Source of the DNA: UBA8337 sp937907245
GTDB taxonomy: Bacteria; Pseudomonadota; Alphaproteobacteria; RS24
Assembly: GCA_965219485.1 (NCBI GenBank)
Contig: OZ244774.1
Coordinates: 1,302,001-1,366,000 of the forward strand
Direction: 5' to 3'
DNA length: 64,000 nt
Within the stretch, counting starts at the first letter, position 1. Each line of letters opens with the position of its first letter. Made by a program: the position numbers and the translations under genes. The notes below the pieces were generated by a model. It worked only from the letters and a program-made list of their open reading frames with translations. It was not told where the DNA came from and ran no database searches. Shown here one piece after another: positions 1 to 8,597 of this stretch.

Positions 1-218
1 GCGACGCGGGCGCCGCAAAATCTTATGTGGGCTGGACGGTAGACCTAGACAAACGCTTGGCTGCTCATAATGATGGCAGCGGCGCCAAGGCCACCAGAGG
101 CCGGCAATGGCGATTGATTTATAGCGAAACTTTCACCACGCGCGGCGCCGCCATGTCGCGAGAATATCAATTGAAGAACAACCGTGCCGAACGGCAAAAA
201 TTGCTCAACGCGGTGTAA
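1..218 (+). CDS. GIY-YIG nuclease family protein, 3' part
   Basis: The gene is cut by the left edge of the window. Reading back from the stop, the visible C-terminal ~71 residues contain SYVGWT followed by LDKRLAAHN, GAKATRGR and a later REYQLK. This is the second half of the GIY-YIG fold of the small UPF0213/YhbQ-type single-domain endonuclease family (usually 80-100 residues). The first GIY strand lies outside the window. Members are putative DNA nucleases of unclear cellular role. A GTG within YVGW is not a credible start because it would remove the core of the fold. It is followed at 26 bp by the thioesterase gene on the same strand. Confidence 0.8.
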   Translation, partial: DAGAAKSYVGWTVDLDKRLAAHNDGSGAKATRGRQWRLIYSETFTTRGAAMSREYQLKNNRAERQKLLNAV

Positions 219-243
219 ACCGAACCCCAAGAAAGGAAGTTTC

Positions 244-1038
244 ATGAAAACCTATAGCGATATTATGGCCGAGTTTTTGGCTAGTGGCCCAAATTATGTG
301 GCCGACCTGCCGGACAATTGGAAACAAGGGCGCACCGCCTTCGGGGGCTTAACCACCGCTCTTCTTGCTGCCGCCATCGAAGCAGAAAACCCAGACTTGC
401 CGCCGCTGCGAACCGCTCAAGTCAACTTCATCGGCCCCGCGGTAGACCAGCTTAGCGTCTCGCATAAATTGCAACGCCAAGGCAAAAACAATGTCACTTT
501 CTCAGCCGAGCTGAACAGCCCAATCGGGGCTGGCACGCATGGCTATTTCACCTATGGCGTAAACCGCGAGTTGCCGCGCGAGGTAGATTATCCGGTAAAG
601 CAAATCACCCTGAAGCCAGACGACGCGGAAATTTTCTTTCCGAAACATGCCGATGCCCCAACATTTTTACAAAACCTAGACCGACGCCTGGTTTCCGGCC
701 CGCGTTTTATGCAAGGTTCAGACGACCCCGATGTTTTAATGTGGGCCCGCCTAACCGACCCCAAAAGTTGGGATAAAGGCCTGATGCCGGTTTTGGTATT
801 AGCCGACACGCCGCCCGCCGCTTTGACGTTTTTTGACCAGCCGGTGCGCGCCCTCAGCTCGATGAATTGGAATATTAATTTCCTCACCGATAAAATGGAA
901 ACCGAGGACGGTTGGTGGCTCATGCGCTCTGCCACGCGCCATGTGTGCCAGGGCTATAGCTCTCAGCTTACCCAAGTATGGAACTCCGAAGGCCGTCGTA
1001 TTATGGACGCGATGCAGCTTCAGGCAGTGTTCGCCTAA
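244..1038 (+). CDS. Acyl-CoA thioesterase family protein (double hot-dog)
   Basis: 264 residues. The ATG at 244 is preceded by AAAGGAAG at a good distance; an upstream in-frame start at 184 lies inside the preceding gene and is less likely. The N-terminal RTAFGG-TALLAAA segment and the second-half MNWNINF and CQGYSSQLTQVWN are typical of TesB-like/4HBT_3 proteins that carry two tandem hot-dog folds. Such enzymes hydrolyse acyl-CoA esters to free acid and CoA. The gene converges on an acyl-CoA dehydrogenase with a 10-bp gap and borders a carboxylase/beta-oxidation operon, which fits a CoA-recycling or overflow role. Substrate cannot be told from the sequence. Confidence 0.75.
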   Translation: MKTYSDIMAEFLASGPNYVADLPDNWKQGRTAFGGLTTALLAAAIEAENPDLPPLRTAQVNFIGPAVDQLSVSHKLQRQGKNNVTFSAELNSPIGAGTHGYFTYGVNRELPREVDYPVKQITLKPDDAEIFFPKHADAPTFLQNLDRRLVSGPRFMQGSDDPDVLMWARLTDPKSWDKGLMPVLVLADTPPAALTFFDQPVRALSSMNWNINFLTDKMETEDGWWLMRSATRHVCQGYSSQLTQVWNSEGRRIMDAMQLQAVFA

Positions 1039-1048
1039 ATCCGTTGGC

Positions 1049-2248
1049 TTACAGGCCGAGGACGAATTTCGAGATAATGCCTTTTTGCACTTCCGTCGTA
1101 CCGCCGAAAATCGTCGACGCACGATTGAACAACATCGTGTGCGTCATCATCGGCGCTTGCGCACGATAATTTGGCTCATTGTCGCTGGCCGTGGGGGCAA
1201 ACTCGCTATCGTAGAAAATGCTCGATTCATTGCCCAGCATATCATAGGCCAAATCGCCCATATCTTGCTGCAATTCCGTGCCCAAGGCTTTCATCGGTAG
1301 CGGCAAAATCATCCCCTCGCCCGACCCTTCTTCGGCAAATAACGCCCTGTTTTCTAGGGTTTCCAGGGCGGCGGCACGAACGCTTAATTCAGCGTGACGA
1401 CGTTCAAATGCATCCGCTTGATAGCTTTCCGCTGCGGTTTCATTGAGATAGGCATGGACGTTTTTAAGGTTCTCAAGACCATTGCGGATCATACCCGTGC
1501 CGGCGATGCCAGCCCGTTCGTTGCCCAGCAAGAATTTAGCATACGTCCAACCTTCGTTCTCTTGGCCTACGAGATTGGTTGCGGGCACTCGGACATCGGT
1601 GAAGTAAACTTCGTTCAAGTGATGCGCGCCATCGATAGTGTAAATCGGTTTCACTTCAATGCCCGGCGACTTCATGTCGATGAGCAAGAAAGAAATACCT
1701 TGTTGCGGCTTGCCCTCATTGCTGGTGCGCACAAGGCAGAAAATCCACTCGGCCCAATGCGCCAAAGTGGTCCAAATTTTTTGACCATTCACAACATAGT
1801 CATCGCCATCGCGCTCGGCTGTTGTGCGCAAGCTGGCCAAATCAGAGCCCGAGCCCGGCTCGGAATACCCTTGGCACCAATTAACAGAGCCATCCAAAAT
1901 AGACGGCAAATGCTGGGCTTTCAGCTCAGGCGAGCCAAAGGCGCAAATAACAGGACCGACCATCGTAATGCCAAATGGCGACTGATGCGGGCTTTGCGCG
2001 CGCGCCGCTTCGGCTTGGAAAATCGCTTTTTGCGGATCGCTCCACGTCGTGCCGCCATCCTCTAGCGGCCAACCGACGGCGCCCCATCCTTTTTCATTCA
2101 GTTGGGCTTGCCACCAACTGGTTTCTTCTTTGGTTTGGGTAATTAGCGTTTTACCCTTCATGTGGTGTCCTTCTGGCAGCACGGTTTCAAACCAGTCGCG
2201 GACTTCTTTTTGAAAGACAAGTTCTTCAGGTTTTAGCTCGAGATCCAT
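1049..2248 (-). CDS. Acyl-CoA dehydrogenase
   Basis: 399 residues, the normal length for a soluble FAD-dependent acyl-CoA dehydrogenase. Visible signatures are GYSEPGSGSDLASLRT (flavin/substrate loop), NGQKIWTTLAHWA, and the C-terminal RASTIFGGTTEVQKGIISK. The C-terminal site where MCAD carries its catalytic glutamate is glycine here (FGGT). An alternative glutamate is present in the helix-G segment LLGNERAGIAG, the position used by isovaleryl-CoA and long-chain dehydrogenases. It is the last gene of the seven-gene minus-strand operon starting at 10378, 17 bp after bioB. It probably makes the alpha,beta-unsaturated acyl-CoA used by the carboxylase or hydratase; substrate is inferred, not shown. 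Confidence 0.88.
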   Translation of the reverse strand: MDLELKPEELVFQKEVRDWFETVLPEGHHMKGKTLITQTKEETSWWQAQLNEKGWGAVGWPLEDGGTTWSDPQKAIFQAEAARAQSPHQSPFGITMVGPVICAFGSPELKAQHLPSILDGSVNWCQGYSEPGSGSDLASLRTTAERDGDDYVVNGQKIWTTLAHWAEWIFCLVRTSNEGKPQQGISFLLIDMKSPGIEVKPIYTIDGAHHLNEVYFTDVRVPATNLVGQENEGWTYAKFLLGNERAGIAGTGMIRNGLENLKNVHAYLNETAAESYQADAFERRHAELSVRAAALETLENRALFAEEGSGEGMILPLPMKALGTELQQDMGDLAYDMLGNESSIFYDSEFAPTASDNEPNYRAQAPMMTHTMLFNRASTIFGGTTEVQKGIISKFVLGL

Positions 2249-2265
2249 TTTCTACTCCAGAAACG

Positions 2266-3270
2266 TTAAACAGCCGATGGGCATTTATGGGCCGCCATTG
2301 GCTCTAGGCCGAGGCGGGCGAATAATTCATTGTCCTTAGATAGGTTCGGATTGCTGGTCGTCAATAGCTCTTCCCCAACAAATATCGAATTGGCGCCAGC
2401 CAGAAAACATAAGGCTTGGGTCTCATCCGACATCCACTCGCGACCCGCCGACAAGCGCACCACAGATTTTGGCATCATAATACGCGCCACCGCAATGCAG
2501 CGAACAAAGTCGATGCCGTCAACGGGGGCGGCTTCGCCCAAAGGCGTGCCCTCGATGGGAATGAGCATGTTAATGGGCACCGATTGCGGTTGTGGGTTCA
2601 AATTCGCCAGCGTCATCAACATAGACGCTCGGTCTCCCACTTCTTCGCCAAGGCCCAAAATACCACCGGCGCAAACATTAATCCCCGCATCTTGAACATG
2701 TGAGATGGTCTCCAGACGATCTTCGAATGTGCGCGTGGTGATAATCTCGCCGTAAAACTCTTCCGAGGTATCGACGTTGTGATTGTAATAATCGAGCCCA
2801 GCGTCTTTCAATTGTTTGGCTTGCTCGGGCGATAACATGCCCAAGGTCATGCAGGTTTCCATGCCCATAGCGCGCACGCCTTGTATCATCTCGATGATAG
2901 CGCCCATATCGCGGTCTTTTGGGCTGCGCCAAGCGGCCCCCATGCAATAGCGCGAGGCGCCGGCATTTTTTGCGCGCTCTGCGCCTTCCAGCACTTCTTG
3001 CACTTGCATTAATTTGGTGGCTTTTAGGCCGGTATCGAATTTTGCGCTTTGGCTGCAATAATTACAGTCTTCTGGGCAGCCGCCCGTTTTAATCGACAGC
3101 AAAGTGCTTTTTTGCACTTCATTGGCATCAAACCACTGACGGTGCACCGTTTGCGCTTGAAACAACAGGTCATTAAACGGCAGGGCAAACAGCGCCTCTA
3201 CTTCGTCACGCATCCAACTATGGCGAGGTTCAATGGGCGCATGGGTTTGAGAGGCAGCAAGCTGGGTCAT
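2266..3270 (-). CDS. bioB: Biotin synthase
   Basis: 334 residues. This radical SAM enzyme inserts sulfur into dethiobiotin to form biotin. The [4Fe-4S]/SAM motif is at C65, C69 and C72 (CPEDCNYC). The [2Fe-2S] ligands are recognisable in SRYCMGAAWR, METCMTLGM, NVCAGGI and VRLSAGRE. I chose the ATG at 3270, which has CAGGA upstream; a TTG seven codons earlier is possible. The gene sits inside an operon encoding a biotin-dependent acyl-CoA carboxylase rather than with other bio genes, so the cofactor supply appears coupled to carboxylase expression. BioB identity is certain; the coupling is inference from gene order. Confidence 0.97.
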   Translation of the reverse strand: MTQLAASQTHAPIEPRHSWMRDEVEALFALPFNDLLFQAQTVHRQWFDANEVQKSTLLSIKTGGCPEDCNYCSQSAKFDTGLKATKLMQVQEVLEGAERAKNAGASRYCMGAAWRSPKDRDMGAIIEMIQGVRAMGMETCMTLGMLSPEQAKQLKDAGLDYYNHNVDTSEEFYGEIITTRTFEDRLETISHVQDAGINVCAGGILGLGEEVGDRASMLMTLANLNPQPQSVPINMLIPIEGTPLGEAAPVDGIDFVRCIAVARIMMPKSVVRLSAGREWMSDETQALCFLAGANSIFVGEELLTTSNPNLSKDNELFARLGLEPMAAHKCPSAV

Positions 3271-3323
3271 AAAAGTCCTGAAAGAAATCAAAAAGAAGTT
3301 TTGTCGTGATTTGGCCTAGCAAA

Positions 3324-4124
3324 TTACAGCTTGCGTGTGAAGCGCGTTCCTGGCGAAGGCGGCGTTTCTGGCGCGCCAGCAAAACATTGTGCTTTCGACA
3401 TCCAATCGGTTGCAATAGGGCCGGTCACGCGCAAATCCGTATCGGCAATATTGCGAACCTGGGTAACAACTTGGCAGAAGTCTGCCGCATTGCCTTCCAC
3501 CCGTTCTTCGTCAGATTTCTCCCCAAACTCCCAAATCTCGCCTGAAGGTGCGCTGAGGCACACATAAGGCATCGGGCCAGGCGGCGTTTCGCCGCGGGTG
3601 GCATAGGTCCAACCAAACGTATTCGTGCCCAAAACAGCGATAGCGCGAATATGGTCTTTATTGGCACGGGTTACGCCCAAATGGTCATAGACCTCTTGGC
3701 CGTGCGCCCAAGTTTCCATCAGCCGCGCCGAAATAGACGACCGCGCGCTCATGTCAGGCCCGGCCCATTTGAGGCGTTTCTTCGGGTCGATATCGACCAT
3801 GCGCTCGGCCATCGCGGTATAAAATTCATGCCAGGTTTCCAGTAAAGCCCGCCCGCTCAAGCCATCCACCCATTGCGCCTCATAGGTGCGCATATTGCTT
3901 TGGCCGATAGATTTCATTGCGCTGGTCAGCCAGCTGACAAAATTATCCTCATCGGCATGGCTCTCATTGGCCGCCCAATTCCACATGTGCAAATGCTCCA
4001 GCACGTTATTCAGCGTCCAGCCTTTAAACTGCGTGGGCTCGGCAAACGCCGCATCGTCCAAATCTTTCATCAGGGCATACAGGCCATCCGACTCGGCTTT
4101 AAAATCTAGAGCTTCTTTCAACAT
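3324..4124 (-). CDS. TIGR03084-type metal-binding protein (DinB/mycothiol-transferase-like fold)
   Basis: 266 residues. The N-terminal part contains FKGWTLNNVLEHLHMWNWAA and later METWAHGQEVYDHLG. These histidine/glutamate positions resemble the metal site of the DinB/maleylpyruvate isomerase-like four-helix bundle. The whole protein matches what I recall of the TIGR03084 family, which is repeatedly found beside AtuA/carboxylase clusters; its function is not known. It lies 9 bp downstream of the biotin carboxylase gene and 53 bp before bioB, so it is very likely co-transcribed. AGGAAC precedes the start. A thiol- or CoA-linked transfer role is only a guess from the fold. Confidence 0.8.
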   Translation of the reverse strand: MLKEALDFKAESDGLYALMKDLDDAAFAEPTQFKGWTLNNVLEHLHMWNWAANESHADEDNFVSWLTSAMKSIGQSNMRTYEAQWVDGLSGRALLETWHEFYTAMAERMVDIDPKKRLKWAGPDMSARSSISARLMETWAHGQEVYDHLGVTRANKDHIRAIAVLGTNTFGWTYATRGETPPGPMPYVCLSAPSGEIWEFGEKSDEERVEGNAADFCQVVTQVRNIADTDLRVTGPIATDWMSKAQCFAGAPETPPSPGTRFTRKL

Positions 4125-4133
4125 ATTGCGTTC

Positions 4134-6152
4134 CTATTCCGCTTCCATTTCAATGGCGACCATTAAATCATCGGCCGCAACTTGCGCCTCGGCAGATACC
4201 AACACTTGCATAACCTCGCCATCCACCGTGGCCAAAATTTCATGCTGCATTTTCATCGCTTCCACAACTACCAGTCGGTCACCCGTGGTTACGCGGTCTC
4301 CAGCGCTCACAAAAACCTCGATCACGCGGCCATGCATAGGCGCCAACACGCGGCTGCCATCGCCCAGTTCTTCGCCAGCAGCATTGCGCATCAGCATGTT
4401 GCTGCAGGTATAAGTAGCGCCATCTATCGTGGCAAACAGGGTTGTGCCATCCAAAAACGCTTGGCTGATATACTGACGGCCATCGGCGGGCGTTTCCAAA
4501 ACCATACGCGTGCCTTGGTGGGCGCGAACAAAAATGTCGATGCATGTCTCACCAATATGCACCTGATATAAATTAACGCTCTTGCTGCGAACCGACAACG
4601 GCACGCCTTCTGTTTCCAGATTTTTAAACGCCAATTTATAAGGTGTCCGCAGGTTGGCGTCCGAGGTGAAATGCATCAGCCCTTGGGGCACATGCATGCC
4701 GCTTGCTTGCGCTTTGGCCAGAGCCGCGTCGCGGTCGATAGCGAAATGTCGAACCGCCAAAATGGCCAGCGCTGTTTCATCTGCCAGTTTATCGGCCAAA
4801 TCAGCCTCGCTAAATTGCTCGGCAATAAAGCCCGTAGAAAAATCGCCTTCGGCAAATTTCTCGTTTTCCAAACAAGCAATCAAGAAATCTCGGTTGGTGC
4901 GCGGGCCAAACAAAGCCGTATCCGTTAGCGCCTCAATCATTAGCTTGCGAGCGGTTTCGCGATTGGGCCCGGTGGTAATTAGCTTGGCTATCATCGGGTC
5001 ATAGAACGGCGAAATTTCTTGCCCCCCCACAATGCCCGTATCATACCGCACGCCCTCGCGGGCCACTTGCTCGAAACAAGCCACCGTGCCTGTGCTTGGC
5101 AAAAACCCTTTGGCTGGGTCTTCGGCATAAAGGCGCACTTCGATGGCGTGGCCGTTCAACTGCACATCCTCTTGGGTCATCCCCAAGGGCTCTCCCTCGG
5201 CGACTTTAATTTGCAACTCAACCAAATCCAGACCTGTCACTTGTTCGGTAACGGGATGCTCGACTTGCAGTCTTGTGTTCATCTCAAGGAAGTAAAAATG
5301 ACCACTGGCGTCGAGCAAAAATTCAACTGTGCCAGCGCCGCGATAGTTAATTGTGGCCGCAGCCTCAACCGCCGCCGCGCCCATAGCAGCGCGCAAATCT
5401 GGCGTCATCACCGGGCATGGGCTTTCTTCAATTACCTTTTGGTGACGGCGTTGCACCGAGCAATCTCGCTCGCCCATATGCACCACATGCCCATGCGTAT
5501 CTGCAAACACCTGAATTTCTACGTGGCGCGGTTGAACAATAGCTTTTTCCAAAATCAGCTCGCCCGAGCCAAAAGCATTTTCAGCTTCCGAGCGTGCGGT
5601 CGAGATGGCAGCCGCCAGTCCGTCTTGGCTTTCGACAAGGCGCATACCGCGACCCCCGCCACCTGCGGCGGCTTTCACCATAATTGGAAAGCCAATTTTT
5701 TCGCCTTCGGCCAAAAGCACTTCATCGCTTTGGTCTTTACCTTCATAGCCCGGCACGCAAGGCACTTTGGCCTCTATCATGCGGCGTTTGGCTTCGGCTT
5801 TATTGCCCATCAGATCAATCGATTGACCGCTCGGGCCAATAAAAGTCAATCCGGCTTTTTCCACCGCATCGGCAAATTCAGCGTTTTCGGATAAAAATCC
5901 ATAGCCCGGATGAATGGCATCGGCGCCACTTTGTTTGGCGGCGTCGAGAATTTTCTCGGCCACCAAATAAGATTGCCCCACGGGGCCCGGGCCAATGCGA
6001 ACCGCCTCATTGGCTTGGCGAACATGAGGGGCGTCGGCGTCGGCGTCGGAATAGACAGCGACGGTGCGAATGCCCATAGCGTGGGCTGTGCGAATAACGC
6101 GACAAGCAATCTCGCCACGGTTGGCAATTAGTATTTTACGAATGGCAGCCAT
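4134..6152 (-). CDS. Biotin carboxylase/BCCP alpha subunit of an acyl-CoA carboxylase (MCC/geranyl-CoA type)
   Basis: 672 residues. The start at 6152 is preceded by GCAGGAGT; an in-frame site 18 bp upstream is less well placed. The N-terminal biotin carboxylase domain shows KILIANRGEIACRVIRTA, the ATP-grasp glycine loop KAAAGGGGRGM, and FLEMNTRLQVEHPVTE. A connecting BT-like domain follows, and a C-terminal biotinyl domain carries VVEAMKMQHE, whose lysine is biotinylated. The protein charges biotin with CO2 from bicarbonate and ATP for the beta subunit encoded two genes upstream. Order and content (AtuA-beta-crotonase-alpha) resemble the atu acyclic-terpene and liu leucine operons, so the substrate may be geranyl-CoA, methylcrotonyl-CoA or a related branched enoyl-CoA. 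Two bases separate it from the crotonase gene. Confidence 0.93.
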   Translation of the reverse strand: MAAIRKILIANRGEIACRVIRTAHAMGIRTVAVYSDADADAPHVRQANEAVRIGPGPVGQSYLVAEKILDAAKQSGADAIHPGYGFLSENAEFADAVEKAGLTFIGPSGQSIDLMGNKAEAKRRMIEAKVPCVPGYEGKDQSDEVLLAEGEKIGFPIMVKAAAGGGGRGMRLVESQDGLAAAISTARSEAENAFGSGELILEKAIVQPRHVEIQVFADTHGHVVHMGERDCSVQRRHQKVIEESPCPVMTPDLRAAMGAAAVEAAATINYRGAGTVEFLLDASGHFYFLEMNTRLQVEHPVTEQVTGLDLVELQIKVAEGEPLGMTQEDVQLNGHAIEVRLYAEDPAKGFLPSTGTVACFEQVAREGVRYDTGIVGGQEISPFYDPMIAKLITTGPNRETARKLMIEALTDTALFGPRTNRDFLIACLENEKFAEGDFSTGFIAEQFSEADLADKLADETALAILAVRHFAIDRDAALAKAQASGMHVPQGLMHFTSDANLRTPYKLAFKNLETEGVPLSVRSKSVNLYQVHIGETCIDIFVRAHQGTRMVLETPADGRQYISQAFLDGTTLFATIDGATYTCSNMLMRNAAGEELGDGSRVLAPMHGRVIEVFVSAGDRVTTGDRLVVVEAMKMQHEILATVDGEVMQVLVSAEAQVAADDLMVAIEMEAE

Positions 6153-6154
6153 AT

Positions 6155-6958
6155 CTACTCCTGCACCCAATTTGGTTTTCGTTTTTCTAGAAAGGACGCC
6201 ACACCTTCTCGGCCTTCGTCGCTTTTCACGCTGGCCGCAAAAGCTTCGCCCGCATAGCGTATCATCGCCGTGTCATCTAGGTGTTTATTGGCTTCCAGCA
6301 GCTTTTTGGTCGCGGCATTGGCACCTGGTGCACAGCGGCGCACGCCCGCGATAATATCTTGTAGCTCAGCTTCGCCCGCTGCCAAATCATCTACCAAAAT
6401 ATCTACCAGACCGTAGCCCACGCCTTGCTGGGCGGTAAAGCGGTGGCCGGTCAACATAATGCGTCGCGCCTGAATGTCGCCCGTTCGCGCGACGATATAA
6501 CGGCCAATTTGAGCCGGAACAATGCCAATGGCAGTCTCGGTGAGGGCCATTTTTGTGTCCTTCGTAGCAATTACAATATCGCCAGCCGACGCCATGCCCA
6601 AGCCACCCGCCATGGCCGCGCCTTGCAGTAAAAACACAATTACTTGCGGCATAGAGCGAACGGTCAGGAAAAAACGTCCCATTTTCGAGCTATCTTCAAT
6701 CACTTGTTCGTCCGTGCGGCCATCTTGGAAATTATTTTTAAATCCCTTGAGGTCGCCGCCCGCACAAAACACCTCGCCTTTACCGCGAACGGTAATGCCG
6801 CGAATGTCTTCGCGCGTGGCTAAATAATCCAGCATGGCTTGTAGTTCCGATACTAACTCGTCGGACATTGCATTGCGCGCTTCAGGTCGGTTGAGCCAAA
6901 GCGTGGCCCAGTCTTTATCTTCCTCGAGAAGAACGACTGTGGTTTCGGGTGCAGACAT
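6155..6958 (-). CDS. Enoyl-CoA hydratase/isomerase family protein (AtuE/LiuC-like position)
   Basis: 267 residues, crotonase fold. The ATG at 6958 has GAAGGGGAA upstream; a longer reading would overlap the preceding gene. The oxyanion-hole segments are FCAGGDLKGF and GAAMAGGLGMASAGDIV, and LTETAIGIVPAQIGRY is the family's catalytic-loop region. In atu and liu operons the equivalent enzyme hydrates the glutaconyl-CoA product of the carboxylase; here it sits between the beta and alpha subunit genes (16 and 2 bp gaps), strongly implying the same pathway step. The substrate is inferred from context. Confidence 0.88.
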   Translation of the reverse strand: MSAPETTVVLLEEDKDWATLWLNRPEARNAMSDELVSELQAMLDYLATREDIRGITVRGKGEVFCAGGDLKGFKNNFQDGRTDEQVIEDSSKMGRFFLTVRSMPQVIVFLLQGAAMAGGLGMASAGDIVIATKDTKMALTETAIGIVPAQIGRYIVARTGDIQARRIMLTGHRFTAQQGVGYGLVDILVDDLAAGEAELQDIIAGVRRCAPGANAATKKLLEANKHLDDTAMIRYAGEAFAASVKSDEGREGVASFLEKRKPNWVQE

Positions 6959-6974
6959 TTTATTCCCCTTCTCT

Positions 6975-8597
6975 TTACATACGGCCAATGCCAAAGGCGT
7001 TCGGGTGCAGCGTACGATGCTTGCGCTCCCAAATCGTCTCTAGCGTAAAGCCCAAAATTTTGCGTGTGTCGCGCGGGTCTACCACCCCATGGTCGAGCAA
7101 ACGACCGGAGGTGAAAAACGCATCTTCTTGCGACGAAAATACTTTTTCAATCGCCGCGCGTTGTTTGGCCAAAGCCTCCATATCAGGCTCAACGCCCCGC
7201 CGTTTGGCGCTGTTCAAAGCCACGGTTTCCATAGTGCCCGCAGCACTTTCGCCGCTCATCACACCGGTCATAGCCCCAGGCCAAGCGAACAAGAAATCAG
7301 GGTCATAGCCATAACCTGCCATGCCATAATTGCCCGCGCCATAAGAAGCCCCGACATAAAATGTCAGCTTCGGCACACGAATATTCGCCGCCGCCTGAAT
7401 CATTTTCGAGCCATGTTTAATCATCCCCGCCTGCTCATATTCCGTGCCCACCATATAGCCGGTGATATTATTCAAGAAGATGAGCGGAATATTAGCTTGG
7501 TCGATAATCTGATAGAAATGCGCGCCTTTGGCCGCTTCATCCGGGCCCATCGGCCCATTATTGGCAACAATACCAACGGGATGGCCAAATATTTTTGCCT
7601 GTACGCAGACCAAGTTCGGGCCATAGCGGCTTTTGAAATCGGTAAAATCGGAGCCATCTACAAGGCGTGCGATGAGCTCGCGGCTGTCGTAGGGAATTTT
7701 ATAATCCGTCGGCACCAAACCCAAAATCTCTTCGGCGTCATATAAGGGCTCTTCGAAATTGCGCGATGGCACGGGGTCGCAATGCTCGTTCCAACCAAGG
7801 TTTTCAACGACATCGCGCATTTGACGAATGCCGTCGGCGTCATCTTCGGCCAGATACTCGATAAGGCCTGTGGTGCTGGCGTGCATTTCGGTTCCGCCAA
7901 GCTGGCGTTCATCGGCTATTTCCCCCGTCGCGGCCTGCACGAGGGCGGCCCCGCCAAGAGCTGCCATGCCATTGTGTTTCACGCCGACATTATAATCTGA
8001 CATGCCTGGCATATAAGCGCCGCCTGCCGTCGAGGGCCCGTGCAAAATAGTTAGCGTTGGCACACCGGCCGCGCTTAGGCGACCCAACATGCAAAACACG
8101 CCGCCGCCATGCGCCCATAGTTCGACTTTATATTGCATTAAATTGGCGCCCGCACTTTCCACCAAATGGATGAACGGCAATTTGTTTTGTAGTGCGATTT
8201 TCATCGCTTCAAGGCTCTTGCGAAACCCCATCTCGGTGGCTGCGCCGGCATTAATACCGCTATCATCGACCACAATCATGCAGCGCGTGCCGCTAACATA
8301 GCCGATGCCGGCCAAAGTAGAGCCGCCCGGAATAGAGGTTTCGCGATCGGGGTTATCGACGCAATAGCTAGCCATATTATACAGCGGCAAAAACGGCATG
8401 CCGGGGTCGAGCAATTGCGCCAACCGATCGCGCGGGGTTAGCTGGCCACGCTCTTCAAACCGAGGGCGGCGTTTTTCCGACGCGGTTTCGGCGCGCGCCT
8501 CCAACATGCGCAAATGCCCGATTTTATCGAGCTGATCCTCGCGGTTTTTGGCATAAGCATCTGATTTTACGTCTAATTTGGTTTCAAACACCGGCAT
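6975..8597 (-). CDS. Carboxyltransferase beta subunit of an acyl-CoA carboxylase (MCC/geranyl-CoA type)
   Basis: 540 residues, the usual length for MCC/GCC beta subunits. N- and C-terminal crotonase-like carboxyltransferase halves are visible: SIPGGSTLAGIGYVSG, ESAGANLMQY, GPSTAGGAYMPGMSD, then NNGPMGPDEAAKGAHF, LNNITGYMVGTEYEQAGM and YVGASYGAGNYGMAG. It transfers the carboxyl from biotin to the gamma carbon of an enoyl-CoA. Its ATG overlaps the atuA stop by one base (TAATG arrangement), a sign of translational coupling. MCC and GCC differ at an acyl-pocket residue, which I cannot assign without alignment. Confidence 0.93.
   Translation of the reverse strand: MPVFETKLDVKSDAYAKNREDQLDKIGHLRMLEARAETASEKRRPRFEERGQLTPRDRLAQLLDPGMPFLPLYNMASYCVDNPDRETSIPGGSTLAGIGYVSGTRCMIVVDDSGINAGAATEMGFRKSLEAMKIALQNKLPFIHLVESAGANLMQYKVELWAHGGGVFCMLGRLSAAGVPTLTILHGPSTAGGAYMPGMSDYNVGVKHNGMAALGGAALVQAATGEIADERQLGGTEMHASTTGLIEYLAEDDADGIRQMRDVVENLGWNEHCDPVPSRNFEEPLYDAEEILGLVPTDYKIPYDSRELIARLVDGSDFTDFKSRYGPNLVCVQAKIFGHPVGIVANNGPMGPDEAAKGAHFYQIIDQANIPLIFLNNITGYMVGTEYEQAGMIKHGSKMIQAAANIRVPKLTFYVGASYGAGNYGMAGYGYDPDFLFAWPGAMTGVMSGESAAGTMETVALNSAKRRGVEPDMEALAKQRAAIEKVFSSQEDAFFTSGRLLDHGVVDPRDTRKILGFTLETIWERKHRTLHPNAFGIGRM

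Noticed and set aside
1394..2065. Plus-strand 223-codon open frame
   Set aside because: Antisense to the acyl-CoA dehydrogenase, which has all family motifs.
5019..5894. Long plus-strand open frame (291 codons) opposite the biotin carboxylase
   Set aside because: It is the antisense shadow of a certain biotin carboxylase gene, with His/Ala-rich unnatural composition.
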